64,000 bases of DNA, taken from the NCBI RefSeq assembly GCF_900155645.1, contig NZ_LT706985.1:620001-684000 (forward strand), read 5' to 3'. Source of the stretch: Vaginimicrobium propionicum (lineage in GTDB: Bacteria; Actinomycetota; Actinomycetes; Propionibacteriales; Propionibacteriaceae). Shown piece by piece: positions 26,378 through 36,244 of the stretch (the first letter of the stretch is position 1; the number at the start of each line of letters is the position of its first letter). The translations under genes were made by a program, and so were the position numbers. The notes below the pieces were generated by a model. That model was not told the DNA's origin. It worked only from the letters and a program-made list of their open reading frames with translations, and searched no databases.

Positions 26378-29035
26378 ATGATTACGATTCACGATCGTAG
26401 CGCTAGCGATTTTACTGCCAGTGGGTTAGCTGTACTAGATCGCCACGTTATCGACCCGATGGTCACTCAGGAACTAAACGGCAAATTTTCCCTAACATTT
26501 TCCTACCCCTTTGATGGGCCAGCAGCGAACCTGTTGGTAATAGAAAACATCGTGGCCGCCCCGGTTCCAGGAATAAACGTCCGACAAGGATTTCGTATCA
26601 GCGAGGTCACCACCAGCCTTGACGGGACGCTCGAAGTAGTTGCCCATCACGTATTTTATGACCTTTCTGCCAACCTTATCGCTGACACCTATGTGGTAAA
26701 CAAAACCGCTAAACAAGCCCTAGATCAGCTGCTAGGGGCAGCCAATAGCCCGCACGGTTTTAGCGCTAGCAGTTCAGATAACTCCCGTCGATCCTCTGCC
26801 CGCATAGTTAGAACCCCACTCAGCGCGGCTCTGTTAGATGACAGCGACAATTCGTTTATCTCCCGTTGGGGCGGAGAGCTTACTTTCGATAACTGGCACA
26901 TCCACCACGCGCCCCGCATAGGCGCTAATCATGGCGTGGTTATAAGGGATCGTAAAAACCTGTCCGGATACGAATCGAGCCTGGACTACACCACCATAGT
27001 TACCCGGATTTTGCCGGTTGGTTACGACGGTCTGCTCCTGCCTGAACTGTATGTGGACAGCCCTCGCATCAGCGACTATATTACCCCGCGCATCAAGGTA
27101 ATCCGTTATGGGCAGGTCAAGGCCATCAAAGACCCAGACAAGCCACGTGAGGACGAACTTCCCCTAGAGCAAGCTCACGCGCGGCTGCGCGCCCTAGCCA
27201 AAAGCGAGTACGCACTAGGCCTGGTTGATCAGCCATCTTGTGCCTACAAGATTTCAATTGTTGACCTTGCTTGCGCCAAAGAATACGCAGATCTGCGCGA
27301 GGTAGAAACCCTAGCCTTGGGTGATACCGTAACCGTACGCCATAGCGACTTAGGCGTGGCGTTAACCTCGCGAGTAGTGGCCTATGAGTACAACCCGCTT
27401 GGCCAAGAATATATAAGCATTGAGCTAGGTAGCACCGCCTCTAAATTCACCGACATCACCCACACCATCACCGCTGCCCGCAGCGAGGCTATCCAAGCCC
27501 AGCAGGCAGCAAGTATTGCGCTAGCTAGCGCGGATGGGAAAAACACCAACCACTACGGCACCACCCAACCAGTATCAGCTCGGCTTGGGGATGTGTGGTT
27601 TAAAGACAACGGTGAGCAAGTAGGAATCTGGATATATAAGCTCACCGATACTGGCCAGCCCGGATGGGTCAGTCTTGCCACCGATTTGAACGCTGCCCAA
27701 CTCGCGGCGAACCTGCAAGCAGCTAAAACCCAGATCGCGCAAGCAAACGCTAGCGTTGAGCAAGTCCAAGCAAGCCTTAAACAAACCCAAGGCGAGCTAG
27801 TAAAAACCAGTACCGATACAGCGAATGCAAAAGCTCAAGCCGAAAAAGCTCTCCAGGATGCTACCAGTACTCAAAATGCTCTAGAAGCGTTCAAAGTGCA
27901 GGTAGCGGATGAAACCAAAAACATTAATGCCTCCTTGACGATGGTTTCAGACAACGTGAACCTGAGAGTTAAAAGAGCCGAGATTATTACCCAAATCAAT
28001 CTGTCGAATGAAACCGTTTTGATTGATGCAGCAAAAGTACACATCAGTGGGCAAACCTCAATAGATGACGCCGTAATCGGTACCGCGATGATTGCCGATG
28101 CGGCTATCACTAACGCTAAAATCGGTCAGCTGTCAGCGAATAAAATAACCACCGGTACCCTAGCAGCTAGCAGGATTGCCGCCGGGAGCATCACTAGCGA
28201 TAAGCTCACGATTGCTAACGGATATATCCAAACAGTGATGATCCGCGACGCTGCTATAACCTCGGCGAAGATTGCTTACATAGATGCCAGCAAGATTACC
28301 ACTGGTCTGCTTGATGCCAACCGGATTGCTGCAGGTTCCATTACGGCAGATAAGCTTTCCGCTAACGCGATCCAGGTTGGATTGGCGGGGTGGACAAGTA
28401 GTATTCGGATCAACCCCATTCAAATCTCTTGGTATAACGGTTCACAGTTGGAAGGGAAAATCGCTAGTACCGGGATGCAGTTTTGGTACGGGGATAGATA
28501 TATCGGGGAAATGGCTCGGCGTAGCCATAAAGATAAACCTGACGTGCAAGGAATAGTTAACCAGTTAGCCTACAAAGGCGATTATGTTGCTTGGACGTAT
28601 CAAAACGCTGCTGGTGGTAATTTCTATACCTGCCTGACTTTGGATCCTAAAGGGCGTTTTTATGACAGCGCGGGAATTCATTTAGGTAGTGACCTTAGAA
28701 CCAACGGCCACAAGTTTTACACCAGTGCGAACAGGTATGTAACTTTGCAGGACTGTGCTCTTTCAGGCAGGGGCACCCATCCAGGCTGGGTCGGGCCGAG
28801 CAGCCTTGCCAAAGTAGTATTCCACACCTATGACGTCATGATTGTAACCAACGGTTCGTTTTACAACATGACCCGACTCTTTGGCCGAGTAAAAGACCTG
28901 ATGAGTAGAGTCAACGGGTTGATCGGACTTCTTAACCAGGGCTGGATCACTTCTATTGCGGGGTCTGGATCCAACATTTCCTGGAGATATTTTTCCAACA
29001 CGGGCTATAGCCAAATGTCTACCAACCTCGCTTAA
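26378..29035 (+). CDS. Tail-tip/tail fibre protein (prophage endopeptidase tail family)
   Basis: 885 residues. The first ~370 residues match the Prophage_tail/minor structural family (FTASGLAVLDRHVIDP, LNGKFSLTFSYPFDGP). Residues about 365-530 are coiled coil (repeated AQ and KA patterns such as AAKTQIAQANASVEQVQ). Then a repeated block appears at least twice (ITSAKIAYIDASKITTG and ASRIAAGSITSDKLT), typical of trimeric fibre shafts, followed by a host-binding C-terminus. It determines adsorption to the host envelope. Confidence 0.88.
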   Translation: MITIHDRSASDFTASGLAVLDRHVIDPMVTQELNGKFSLTFSYPFDGPAANLLVIENIVAAPVPGINVRQGFRISEVTTSLDGTLEVVAHHVFYDLSANLIADTYVVNKTAKQALDQLLGAANSPHGFSASSSDNSRRSSARIVRTPLSAALLDDSDNSFISRWGGELTFDNWHIHHAPRIGANHGVVIRDRKNLSGYESSLDYTTIVTRILPVGYDGLLLPELYVDSPRISDYITPRIKVIRYGQVKAIKDPDKPREDELPLEQAHARLRALAKSEYALGLVDQPSCAYKISIVDLACAKEYADLREVETLALGDTVTVRHSDLGVALTSRVVAYEYNPLGQEYISIELGSTASKFTDITHTITAARSEAIQAQQAASIALASADGKNTNHYGTTQPVSARLGDVWFKDNGEQVGIWIYKLTDTGQPGWVSLATDLNAAQLAANLQAAKTQIAQANASVEQVQASLKQTQGELVKTSTDTANAKAQAEKALQDATSTQNALEAFKVQVADETKNINASLTMVSDNVNLRVKRAEIITQINLSNETVLIDAAKVHISGQTSIDDAVIGTAMIADAAITNAKIGQLSANKITTGTLAASRIAAGSITSDKLTIANGYIQTVMIRDAAITSAKIAYIDASKITTGLLDANRIAAGSITADKLSANAIQVGLAGWTSSIRINPIQISWYNGSQLEGKIASTGMQFWYGDRYIGEMARRSHKDKPDVQGIVNQLAYKGDYVAWTYQNAAGGNFYTCLTLDPKGRFYDSAGIHLGSDLRTNGHKFYTSANRYVTLQDCALSGRGTHPGWVGPSSLAKVVFHTYDVMIVTNGSFYNMTRLFGRVKDLMSRVNGLIGLLNQGWITSIAGSGSNISWRYFSNTGYSQMSTNLA

Positions 29036-29050
29036 AGGAGAGCGTCTAAT

Positions 29051-29491
29051 ATGAGAATTCTTCTTCCTAATAACCAACTTGCCCCAATAGCAGACCTACT
29101 ATCTGAAATGAGTTTGAAACCTGCCGCCTCTAGGGCGCGGACAAAACTTCTTCATTTGGTACGTGAAGCCAATATCCGTTTCGCAGCCGACGAGTACGAC
29201 CTGGTATGCCAATACGCTCTTCTCGATAACGCAGGTAAGCCCGTCATTGATCCAGGCGGTACTTTCAGCCTCGCTAACCCGGTAAAAGCACAAGAATTCT
29301 TCACGGCAAGAAGCGAGCTTTTCGAATCTGTCGCCGAGGTGTCAGGACCTACCTACACAGGTCACCTAACTGACCTGAAAACCTTGCTAGATAATTTTGA
29401 CAATGAATTATCTGGGGCTGCAGCAGAAGCATTCGATGTGCTTGTTGATGCTACTACCGTGGCGCTCACCAAGGAAGGATCTAATAGTTAA
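29051..29491 (+). CDS. Phage tail-associated protein, unknown function
   Basis: 146 residues, start at 29051 with AAAGGAGAGCG upstream. No recognised domain; mostly helical. It lies between the fibre and lysis genes, where small fibre-associated or chaperone proteins are usual. The TAA stop overlaps the next ATG by one base. Confidence 0.7.
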   Translation: MRILLPNNQLAPIADLLSEMSLKPAASRARTKLLHLVREANIRFAADEYDLVCQYALLDNAGKPVIDPGGTFSLANPVKAQEFFTARSELFESVAEVSGPTYTGHLTDLKTLLDNFDNELSGAAAEAFDVLVDATTVALTKEGSNS

Positions 29492-29655
29492 TGGATGAAC
29501 AACCTATAGTTCCAGTTCCATCTGACCCAAAACCAACCCCGCCTGCCCAACCTGATGGTGAGACAGTCGTGATGGTTAAGTCACGTGAAGCACACCTTGA
29601 TTTGAGCGCACCAATCCTGGAAGTCCTTACCAACCCCAATCTGCCAGATCTATAG
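29491..29655 (+). CDS. Small proline-rich phage protein
   Basis: 54 residues (MDEQPIVPVPSDPKPTPPAQ at the N-terminus). Starts in a TAATG overlap. XkdX-like position; no domain recognised. Confidence 0.6.
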   Translation: MDEQPIVPVPSDPKPTPPAQPDGETVVMVKSREAHLDLSAPILEVLTNPNLPDL

Positions 29656-29775
29656 CCTTAAAGGTTGCACAATCTTTTACTTACGCCTGCCAGTTTTGGT
29701 GGGCGTTTTTCATATTCATGCCCAACACGCAGTCGTGTCCGGCATTCTTTCGCTTACTTTGAAAGGAACCATTCA

Positions 29776-30330
29776 ATGAATATCAAAGCTATCTGGACTT
29801 CTATCCAAGGCGTAATCACTGCTATAGGTGCTTGGCTAGGAGCCTTCCTCGGTGGAGCCGACTCTCTGCTCTACGCCATCGTAGCCTTCACCATCATCGA
29901 CTACGCCACCGGAGTACCAGCCGCTATTAACGCCCACAAACTATCGAGCTCGGTAGGGTTTCGCGGTATCGCCCGCAAAATCCTAATCTTCGCCCTAATC
30001 GGACTAGCCCACTTATTGGATGTGCATGTTCTTGGTACCCCCGGAGTGCTACGCACCGCCACGATCTTCTTCTACCTATCCAACGAAGGCATCTCCATCC
30101 TCGAAAACGCTTCACTGCTGGGTCTACCGATCCCGGGCGGACTACAACAAGCATTAGACACAATCAAGCAAACCGGTCAAAACCAGCCCGCCTTAAAAAC
30201 CAGCTCAACACCACCAGCTAAGGCGAGCAGTCCAGATAAATACTCCCCTCCCATCCCCCACGCAGGCCAGATAAATCCAGGCAAATATCTGCCCCAACAT
30301 GCCCTCCCCGACGAAACGGAAAAGCCATGA
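29776..30330 (+). CDS. Holin (TcdE/phi-LC3-like family)
   Basis: 184 residues from ATG 29776 (GAAAGGAACC upstream). It shows two to three membrane segments and the family pattern IVAFTIIDYATGVPAAINAH, then GFRGIARKILIFALIGLAHLLD, and SNEGISILENASLLGLPIPG, all typical of the Phage_holin_4 family. The C-terminal 60 residues are a disordered Pro/Ser/Lys tail. It permeabilises the membrane for the endolysin, which lies 5.9 kb downstream because the immunity island was inserted between the two. Confidence 0.92.
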   Translation: MNIKAIWTSIQGVITAIGAWLGAFLGGADSLLYAIVAFTIIDYATGVPAAINAHKLSSSVGFRGIARKILIFALIGLAHLLDVHVLGTPGVLRTATIFFYLSNEGISILENASLLGLPIPGGLQQALDTIKQTGQNQPALKTSSTPPAKASSPDKYSPPIPHAGQINPGKYLPQHALPDETEKP

Positions 30331-30485
30331 AAACCTGCTCGAAAACAATTCTTAAATTCCTGGCACTCCTAGCAGTCTTAACGCTACTTACCGCCGGGAT
30401 CTGGCTCCTTTTCGCCTTATTCCTTTCATGGATAATGACCCCGCTTATCTACCTGATCGCACTTTTTATCTTGGCAACTGGCTAA
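30327..30485 (+). CDS. Small membrane protein, lysis-associated
   Basis: 52 residues, two hydrophobic stretches (KFLALLAVLTLLTAGIWLLF and TPLIYLIALFILATG). ATGA overlap with the holin gene suggests a second holin or antiholin. It is the last phage gene before the foreign island. Confidence 0.65.
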   Translation: MKTCSKTILKFLALLAVLTLLTAGIWLLFALFLSWIMTPLIYLIALFILATG

Positions 30486-30568
30486 GTCAGTTTACAAGGA
30501 ACTACACGCAGACCACGAAACGGGGGCTGCTGACAACAAATAAAGGCTGAGTATCAAGCACCGGGAAA

Positions 30569-30790
30569 GTGCGAGATATTCAGCCTGTTTTGTTGTCCGG
30601 GGTTTCCAAAGGGGCTTACCCCTTTGGAGATATTGCGGGTATCCACGATGCCCTTGCATATATCAATGAGATGATGGATTTGGAGGGGCTGGAGCTTCAT
30701 CAGGACGGTGAATCCTATCCCAACGACTATTTTGAGAGCCCTCACTATGACTTCATCAGCCGTTGTGACGGAGATGAGTGGCCGGAATAA
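30569..30790 (+). pseudogene. Probable 3' fragment of an immunity-type gene
   Basis: A short ORF encoding an acidic peptide (GDIAGIHDALAYINEMMDLE, later ESPHYDFISRCDGDEW). It reads like the C-terminus of a larger protein whose 5' part was lost at the island boundary near 30490-30560. GTG 30569 is the only start in frame. Codon use is like the following Firmicutes-type genes, unlike the phage. Confidence 0.5.
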
Positions 30791-30798
30791 AAGGAGGC

Positions 30799-32205
30799 GT
30801 GACGGATGTATATCAAAAAATACTGGCTCATGACGCGGATGCCCTGCTGGACAAAATGAACGGCATCAGCTTTGTGGTGGATCCTGACCGTCAGGATGCT
30901 ATCACTCGTGGCACCCTTTCCAATGATGATTTTGACGGTGAGATGGACGATGCCTCCTATCATATCGAGAGCATTGAGGAGAAGGGTCTGCCCATTGACC
31001 CCATCAATGCCTACAACCATATGGCCATCTACTTGCGTTGGTGTATGGAGCATGATTTGATGGGCGAGGAATTCCTGAAAGAATACGGCGAAGTGGCCAA
31101 ACAGGTCAAAGCCGACCCTGCCAGTGTGGACCTGCGGGCATTCATCCAGAATGAGTTGGACGGCTGCTTGTTCTCTGTGCTATTCGATCAAAAAGGTCGT
31201 GCTTTTGCAAGCAATTACTATGGAGGGGGCGACAGCCCCTACTATCCTGCCGATGTTGATGACAACGCCCTCCGCTTCTTCGGCCCGGAGCGGTATCACT
31301 CCAATGAGTTCCAAGATGAAGCCTACCTGTTCATCCCCTTTAACGAGGACTACTACCAGGCCATGGCAAAGGTGATCGAGGAACGCTTCACCAAATGGCA
31401 GGGACAGGACTTCGACGAGGACACACTGGAGCCCTCTGAACTGGCTGAGGCGTTGATGGAGTATCTGGACTGTGAATGCACCTATTTCCCCTCCATGAAG
31501 GATGATGATCCCATCATGTCGGCATACAGCTATGCCAAACGGGAAAGTGTCAAAGAAGGCTTTGTGCCGGTACTCATCAAGGCGGATGACGAAACGCTGC
31601 TTGAGTGTCTGGTGATGAACGCCGACCCGAAGAATGATGCAGACATTTACGAATTTGACCTCAAAACTGTAACGGAGTACCGGAAGAAGATGCTCTCCAC
31701 CTCCTTCAAAGACGGAAAGGCGGTTTTGCAGGAATTGACCGGCCAGCGCAAGGAAGAAGCCGAGGATGACGATATGGACTGGGATGAGGAAATCCTGGGC
31801 GAGATGGAAGGCGGCTATGAGAATAACCGTTTTTCCTGCTACTGGGATTCCGACACTGATATGACCTACCCTCTCATTCTGGCGAAAATCCCGGTCAAGA
31901 ACCCCTGGGAGATCTTTGCCTACCTGCCCTTCGGAAACTGGAACGACTGTCCTGACACACCCCAGCTGATGGCAGCGGCCAAATACTGGTTCGAGCAGCA
32001 CGGCGCGGTGCCTGCCGTCATGAGCCACGACGAACTGGAGTTCCTGCTCCCGGCCCCCGTCCCCAAGGAGAAGGCCGTGGATTCAGCAGTGGAGCTGTAC
32101 AGTTTCTGCCCGGATGTGATCGACCAGGGGCCGGAGGACGCCACTGTGGGCGCGCTGGCGGATGTGCTGCGGCAGTCCACTGTCTGGTATCTCTGGTGGG
32201 ATTGA
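30799..32205 (+). CDS. DUF4253 protein, immunity-like
   Basis: A protein of about 468 residues. The N-terminal half (DDASYHIESIEEKGLPIDPI, then YLRWCMEHDLMGEEFLKEYG) resembles DUF7832-type domains. The last ~110 residues are a DUF4253 domain (GNWNDCPDTPQLMAAAKYWF, ending STVWYLWWD). DUF4253 and such acidic proteins are common in immunity arrays of Firmicutes polymorphic-toxin loci. The start is unclear: AAAAGGAGG favours an ATG at 30806 that is out of frame, so a small deletion near the 5' end is possible; GTG 30799 is the nearest in-frame choice. Confidence 0.72.
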   Translation: MTDVYQKILAHDADALLDKMNGISFVVDPDRQDAITRGTLSNDDFDGEMDDASYHIESIEEKGLPIDPINAYNHMAIYLRWCMEHDLMGEEFLKEYGEVAKQVKADPASVDLRAFIQNELDGCLFSVLFDQKGRAFASNYYGGGDSPYYPADVDDNALRFFGPERYHSNEFQDEAYLFIPFNEDYYQAMAKVIEERFTKWQGQDFDEDTLEPSELAEALMEYLDCECTYFPSMKDDDPIMSAYSYAKRESVKEGFVPVLIKADDETLLECLVMNADPKNDADIYEFDLKTVTEYRKKMLSTSFKDGKAVLQELTGQRKEEAEDDDMDWDEEILGEMEGGYENNRFSCYWDSDTDMTYPLILAKIPVKNPWEIFAYLPFGNWNDCPDTPQLMAAAKYWFEQHGAVPAVMSHDELEFLLPAPVPKEKAVDSAVELYSFCPDVIDQGPEDATVGALADVLRQSTVWYLWWD

Positions 32206-32242
32206 TGGGATTCCCGCGCCCTCTGGAACGGAGGAAGATCTT

Positions 32243-32992
32243 ATGGACCAAAAAAACCTGACAGCAAAGCTCCTGGACCTGGTCGAAGGCCGGGAAACAC
32301 CGGAAAGTTGGCGGAACTGGTGGGACGAGCATGAGCCGGAACTGGAAGCCCTGCTGAGTCGGGGTGAATTCCTGAAACTGAAGCCCTGCCGACACGGCTT
32401 TCAATGGGTCCCGGTGTTTGGCAGCCAAAAGGGAGCCATCGCCATTCTGGAAAAGAGCGGCATAGCATTTGAAGCCAGCAATCTCTACCAGGAGCGGTAT
32501 CTGGCCGAGCTGGACGCTTTCTGCAAGGAACAGGAGCGGGTACAGCGGGAAAAGCAAAAAGAATTCAAGGCCAGCCACCCAGAACTATTTGGCCAATACC
32601 CCAAGTTTTGCAAGGCATTGGCAAAGGTGCTGGACCCCACGGATAAAATCCAGCCTGCCGCCGCGGAGGAACAGATCAGGGATCAAGAAAGCGTGCTGGA
32701 CTTCACGCTCCCGTCCCAGGTGCGGGAGTTTTTCCTACTGACCGCAGGCATCAATGTATCCACTGGCGTGATTCTTACCCTTTCCGGGATGTTTGATCTG
32801 ACCATCCATGGAGAGCGGTATTGTGTGCTGGGCGAGTTCTGGAAAGAAGCGGACGGCGACCAGCTCTTGCTCCGCCCCGGAGAGGATGCCATCTGGTACT
32901 ACGCCCATGAGCAGGGCAAGGTAAGGCGCCTCTGTAATGATATGACAGAACTGCTGGAGAAGAAACTGGCGATCTATCTCAATGAACACTGA
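32243..32992 (+). CDS. SMI1/KNR4 (SUKH) family protein, immunity-like
   Basis: 249 residues, start set by CGGAGGAAGATC. The C-terminal half fits the SUKH fold: LPSQVREFFLLTAGINVS, then the beta-rich YCVLGEFWKEADGDQLLL and WYYAHEQGKVRRLCNDM. SUKH proteins neutralise nuclease and other toxins delivered by contact systems (established for the superfamily). Follows the DUF4253 gene by 37 bp, same strand, probably one operon. No toxin gene is present in the window. Confidence 0.78.
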   Translation: MDQKNLTAKLLDLVEGRETPESWRNWWDEHEPELEALLSRGEFLKLKPCRHGFQWVPVFGSQKGAIAILEKSGIAFEASNLYQERYLAELDAFCKEQERVQREKQKEFKASHPELFGQYPKFCKALAKVLDPTDKIQPAAAEEQIRDQESVLDFTLPSQVREFFLLTAGINVSTGVILTLSGMFDLTIHGERYCVLGEFWKEADGDQLLLRPGEDAIWYYAHEQGKVRRLCNDMTELLEKKLAIYLNEH

Positions 32993-33290
32993 AAACATCG
33001 CCCATGAAAAACGCTATCGGGACTGGTGGGCGCAGTATGATGCTATGTTTGCGCCGGAGAACCGATCTCCTCAACAAGACGAGCAGTTTCCGCTGACGGA
33101 TGGGTATTCCATCCGCTCCAAAGCCTACCTTTATGTATGACGGCGATCTACATCTCTGCGGCAGTGAAAGCGAACTGCTGAACAATGAGGGCAAGGTGCG
33201 GTATCTTGGCGTAATCTGGACACGGATGGTGAATTCTGCTCCCTGTTTCGCCACCGCAACGGAAAGCACTATCTAATCTCCCGAATGGGT
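32982..33290 (+). pseudogene. Broken immunity-like gene
   Basis: Starts ATG 32982 overlapping the previous gene; 52 codons to TGA 33138. A second frame continues with YDGDLHLCGSESELL, and a third near 33210 with DTDGEFCSLFRHRNGKHYL. Two frameshifts thus destroyed a gene of about 100 codons. Its end is joined directly to the truncated XRE gene of the opposite strand. Confidence 0.65.
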
Positions 33291-33507
33291 GATTTTTTGT
33301 TTCGGACAACCCCAGCAGATAATCGGCGGTCAAGCCGTAAAACTTCGCCAGCTTGATAAGGGCATAGTGGCTGATGTCCTTAAAGTCCTCCGCTTCATAA
33401 CTGCCCAGCGCAGACTTGGAGAGGTGGGTCTGCACCGCAAACTGTTCCAGCGTCAACCCACGCTCCACGCGCAGGTCTTTCAATCGTTCTTGTATGGATA
33501 GTTCCAT
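33285..33507 (-). pseudogene. XRE-family regulator, truncated
   Basis: The reverse strand encodes a normal helix-turn-helix start (SIQERLKDLRVERGLTLEQF, HLSKSALGSYEAED, then YGLTADYLLGLSETKNHP), after which the match stops and the frame enters the antisense of the broken gene at left. Complete relatives continue for about 30-40 residues. A recombination junction near 33285-33296 is therefore clear. Confidence 0.75.
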
Positions 33508-33548
33508 GCGTTCCCTTATTGTCTGCTTAACAATTTGGAAGTTACAAC

Positions 33549-34445
<897 letters not shown>

Positions 34446-34696
34446 TCATTCGACCATATTTCCGAGAGCATGGAAATAGAGAGTTTTCCGAGCTGATTTC
34501 CGACCTTATGGATGTACGGGGCGGGCGGTCTTTCAGGTGTAGACTTAGGGTAGTTCATCGATGAGCTGCACCTTGAAAAATGAATGACCGTCCGAAAAGG
34601 AATACCCAGGCAGGGGAAGCACCGCAACGAGCCAGGGGCTGTCCTCAGCCTATGGAACAAAATGTCCCGAACCATTTTGATAAGCAAGCGTACTTG

Positions 34697-34975
34697 TCAA
34701 CATTTACCCTTTTTGAAAGAACCACTACCACGATAAGTGTTTACAACACAGGTAAAGACTTGTCCACAGTGTTTGCACCGTACCATGTGAACCATAATTT
34801 CATCCGCCCAGCCATCTTCGGTCTTTACCTGATTCAACGGGCAAGTGGATTCTTCCTCAAGCAGTTCAAAACCGCCATTTGTCACAAGCTGTTGGATGTA
34901 TTCGATACACGCCAGATAATCTTTCGGTGCGTTAAATCTCTTCCATTTCTGAATATTATGACAGTAGTCACACAT
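34697..34975 (-). CDS. Small zinc-ribbon protein, immunity-like
   Basis: 92 residues from ATG 34975, with GGAGGGAG upstream. Cysteine pairs CDYC and CKHCGQ plus single cysteines suggest a zinc site; the end VNTYRGSGSFKKG is also conserved in relatives I recall from bacteria carrying toxin/immunity loci. Function unknown. Confidence 0.7.
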   Translation of the reverse strand: MCDYCHNIQKWKRFNAPKDYLACIEYIQQLVTNGGFELLEEESTCPLNQVKTEDGWADEIMVHMVRCKHCGQVFTCVVNTYRGSGSFKKGKC

Positions 34976-35106
34976 TACAACTCCCTCCATAACCAAATTT
35001 TTCTAAATTTTGAAATGGGCAGGAAGCCATTTTAGGGCTTTCCTGCCTTGATTAGCCATCAGCAAAGACGGGCGAGGCTGTCAACGGCGGCACATTTATG
35101 CGCCGT

Positions 35107-35157
35107 TCATCTTGACCGTTGACTGGCTCGACTGGCTTTGCTATCTCCCCCGATAAA
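35107..35157. repeat. Immunity-cassette flank repeat, copy 1
   Basis: Shares TCATCTTGACCGTTGACTGG with copy 2 (35700-35749), then CTCG-x-CTGGCTTT-x-CTATCTCC and CGATAAA. It lies just downstream of the reverse-strand gene ending at 35172. Confidence 0.85.
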
Positions 35158-35171
35158 CTGAAAGTTTTAGA

Positions 35172-35615
35172 TCAGTCCCACACGATCTCCAAACAATCGA
35201 AGTTATCTGGAATTGGTGGTACGCACGAATAAGTATTTAATTCAAATGCCTCTATTGTAATTACTCCATCAGAGCATAGCCATTCGCAATTTACTAATTT
35301 TTCTAATTCCGCAGGCAAAATGGTTGTGCAAATCACGATTGTATCTCCTGCAAGAACTAATTCTTCTTTCCCATTGTTTTCTACGATTCCTGTATCATCG
35401 TGAAGAGCAACACGCACCCATGCTATGTCAGGCATTAACTCAATCTTTTGTAGCATATTTCGTATTTCAGAAAGCGTTGGACGGCCAAATCCCCATTGGT
35501 TCGGAGCAATGGAATCCTCCTCTGTGTTTCCATCGAAAAATTCATCAAGCGTTAGCAATGGCAAGCGTTCTTCATTTTCTTCCATTATTTTTTTGAATGT
35601 ATTCAGCTCTGTCAT
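35172..35615 (-). CDS. Hypothetical protein, immunity-like
   Basis: 147 acidic residues, start at ATG 35615 with GAGGAGAATTG upstream. No named family recognised; the pattern (LLTLDEFFDGNTEEDSIAPN, then WVRVALHDDTG and CEWLCSDGVITIEAF) is like immunity proteins of Firmicutes. Flanked on its 3' side by the 51-bp repeat and on its 5' side by the second copy, so it behaves like a cassette. Confidence 0.65.
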   Translation of the reverse strand: MTELNTFKKIMEENEERLPLLTLDEFFDGNTEEDSIAPNQWGFGRPTLSEIRNMLQKIELMPDIAWVRVALHDDTGIVENNGKEELVLAGDTIVICTTILPAELEKLVNCEWLCSDGVITIEAFELNTYSCVPPIPDNFDCLEIVWD

Positions 35616-35699
35616 AGTCACAATTCTCCTCGCAAATCAGAATTAGTTGATTTTATCCTCTCCCCGGATTTTCTTGTTTTTCCGTTCTTCTAACTCCGC

Positions 35700-35749
35700 T
35701 CATCTTGACCGTTGACTGGCTCGGCTGGCTTTACTATCTCCTCGATAAA
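35700..35749. repeat. Immunity-cassette flank repeat, copy 2
   Basis: Partner of 35107-35157. It lies just downstream of the reverse-strand gene ending at 35766. Shorter related strings (GACAAACTGGGA) occur behind the immunity genes of the second island at about 40810 and 41425. Confidence 0.85.
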
Positions 35750-35765
35750 TGGGAGTTTTTCTTTT

Positions 35766-36067
35766 TTATTCGTCCAAAGCGTCACAAAGCTTGTCCATAA
35801 TTTCAGAAAGAGCAGCTGGAATTCCTTCTTCCCAGTTTGGACTTTCTAAAACTTCTCCATCTAAAGCCATATACATCTCTTTAGGTATCTCTCTTTTCAT
35901 TTCCTCTACGCCAACTTTTTCTGTCCAGTCATAATCTGAATTATATGGATCATTTTTAGGGTCAAAAGCATATTTTTGATTTTTGTAATATCCTGAAATA
36001 TAGTTTTTTTTTCAAGAGTTTCAACAATATCAAAATCTTCTCTTAAAATATCTTCAATTTTTAACAT
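35766..36067 (-). pseudogene. Immunity-like gene with a frameshift in an A9 run
   Basis: The reverse strand has a strong ribosome site (GGAGGTATTTTT) and ATG 36067, then LKIEDILREDFDIVETLEKK. At a run of nine A (36004-36012 on the + strand as T) the frame is lost; with one more A it continues NYISGYYKNQKYAFDPKND and ends IMDKLCDALDE-stop at 35766. So about 100 residues, one base short. Polymerase slippage could restore the frame in some transcripts. Confidence 0.65.
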
Positions 36068-36244
36068 AAAAATACCTCCTAAAATTCATATTTGCTGTTC
36101 TCCTACTTCTGCCCCCGTTGTGGGTTTGGATTTTTCAGCAAGTCTGATTTCCCCGCAATCTGTTTCAGACACTTCCGCTCTTCCTCTGTCATTTTGCTTA
36201 ATTTCAGTTTAAACCAACCAAAAAAAAGAAACGGAGAACCCAAA

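Noticed and set aside
31180-32578. Long reverse-strand frames opposite the DUF4253 and SUKH genes
   Set aside because: The forward genes match known families; the reverse frames are low-complexity antisense products.
36110-36205. Reverse-strand coding-like segment before the endolysin (SKMTEEERKCLKQIAGKS)
   Set aside because: It may be the 3' tail of a foreign gene at the island border, but it is too short and without a start to annotate.
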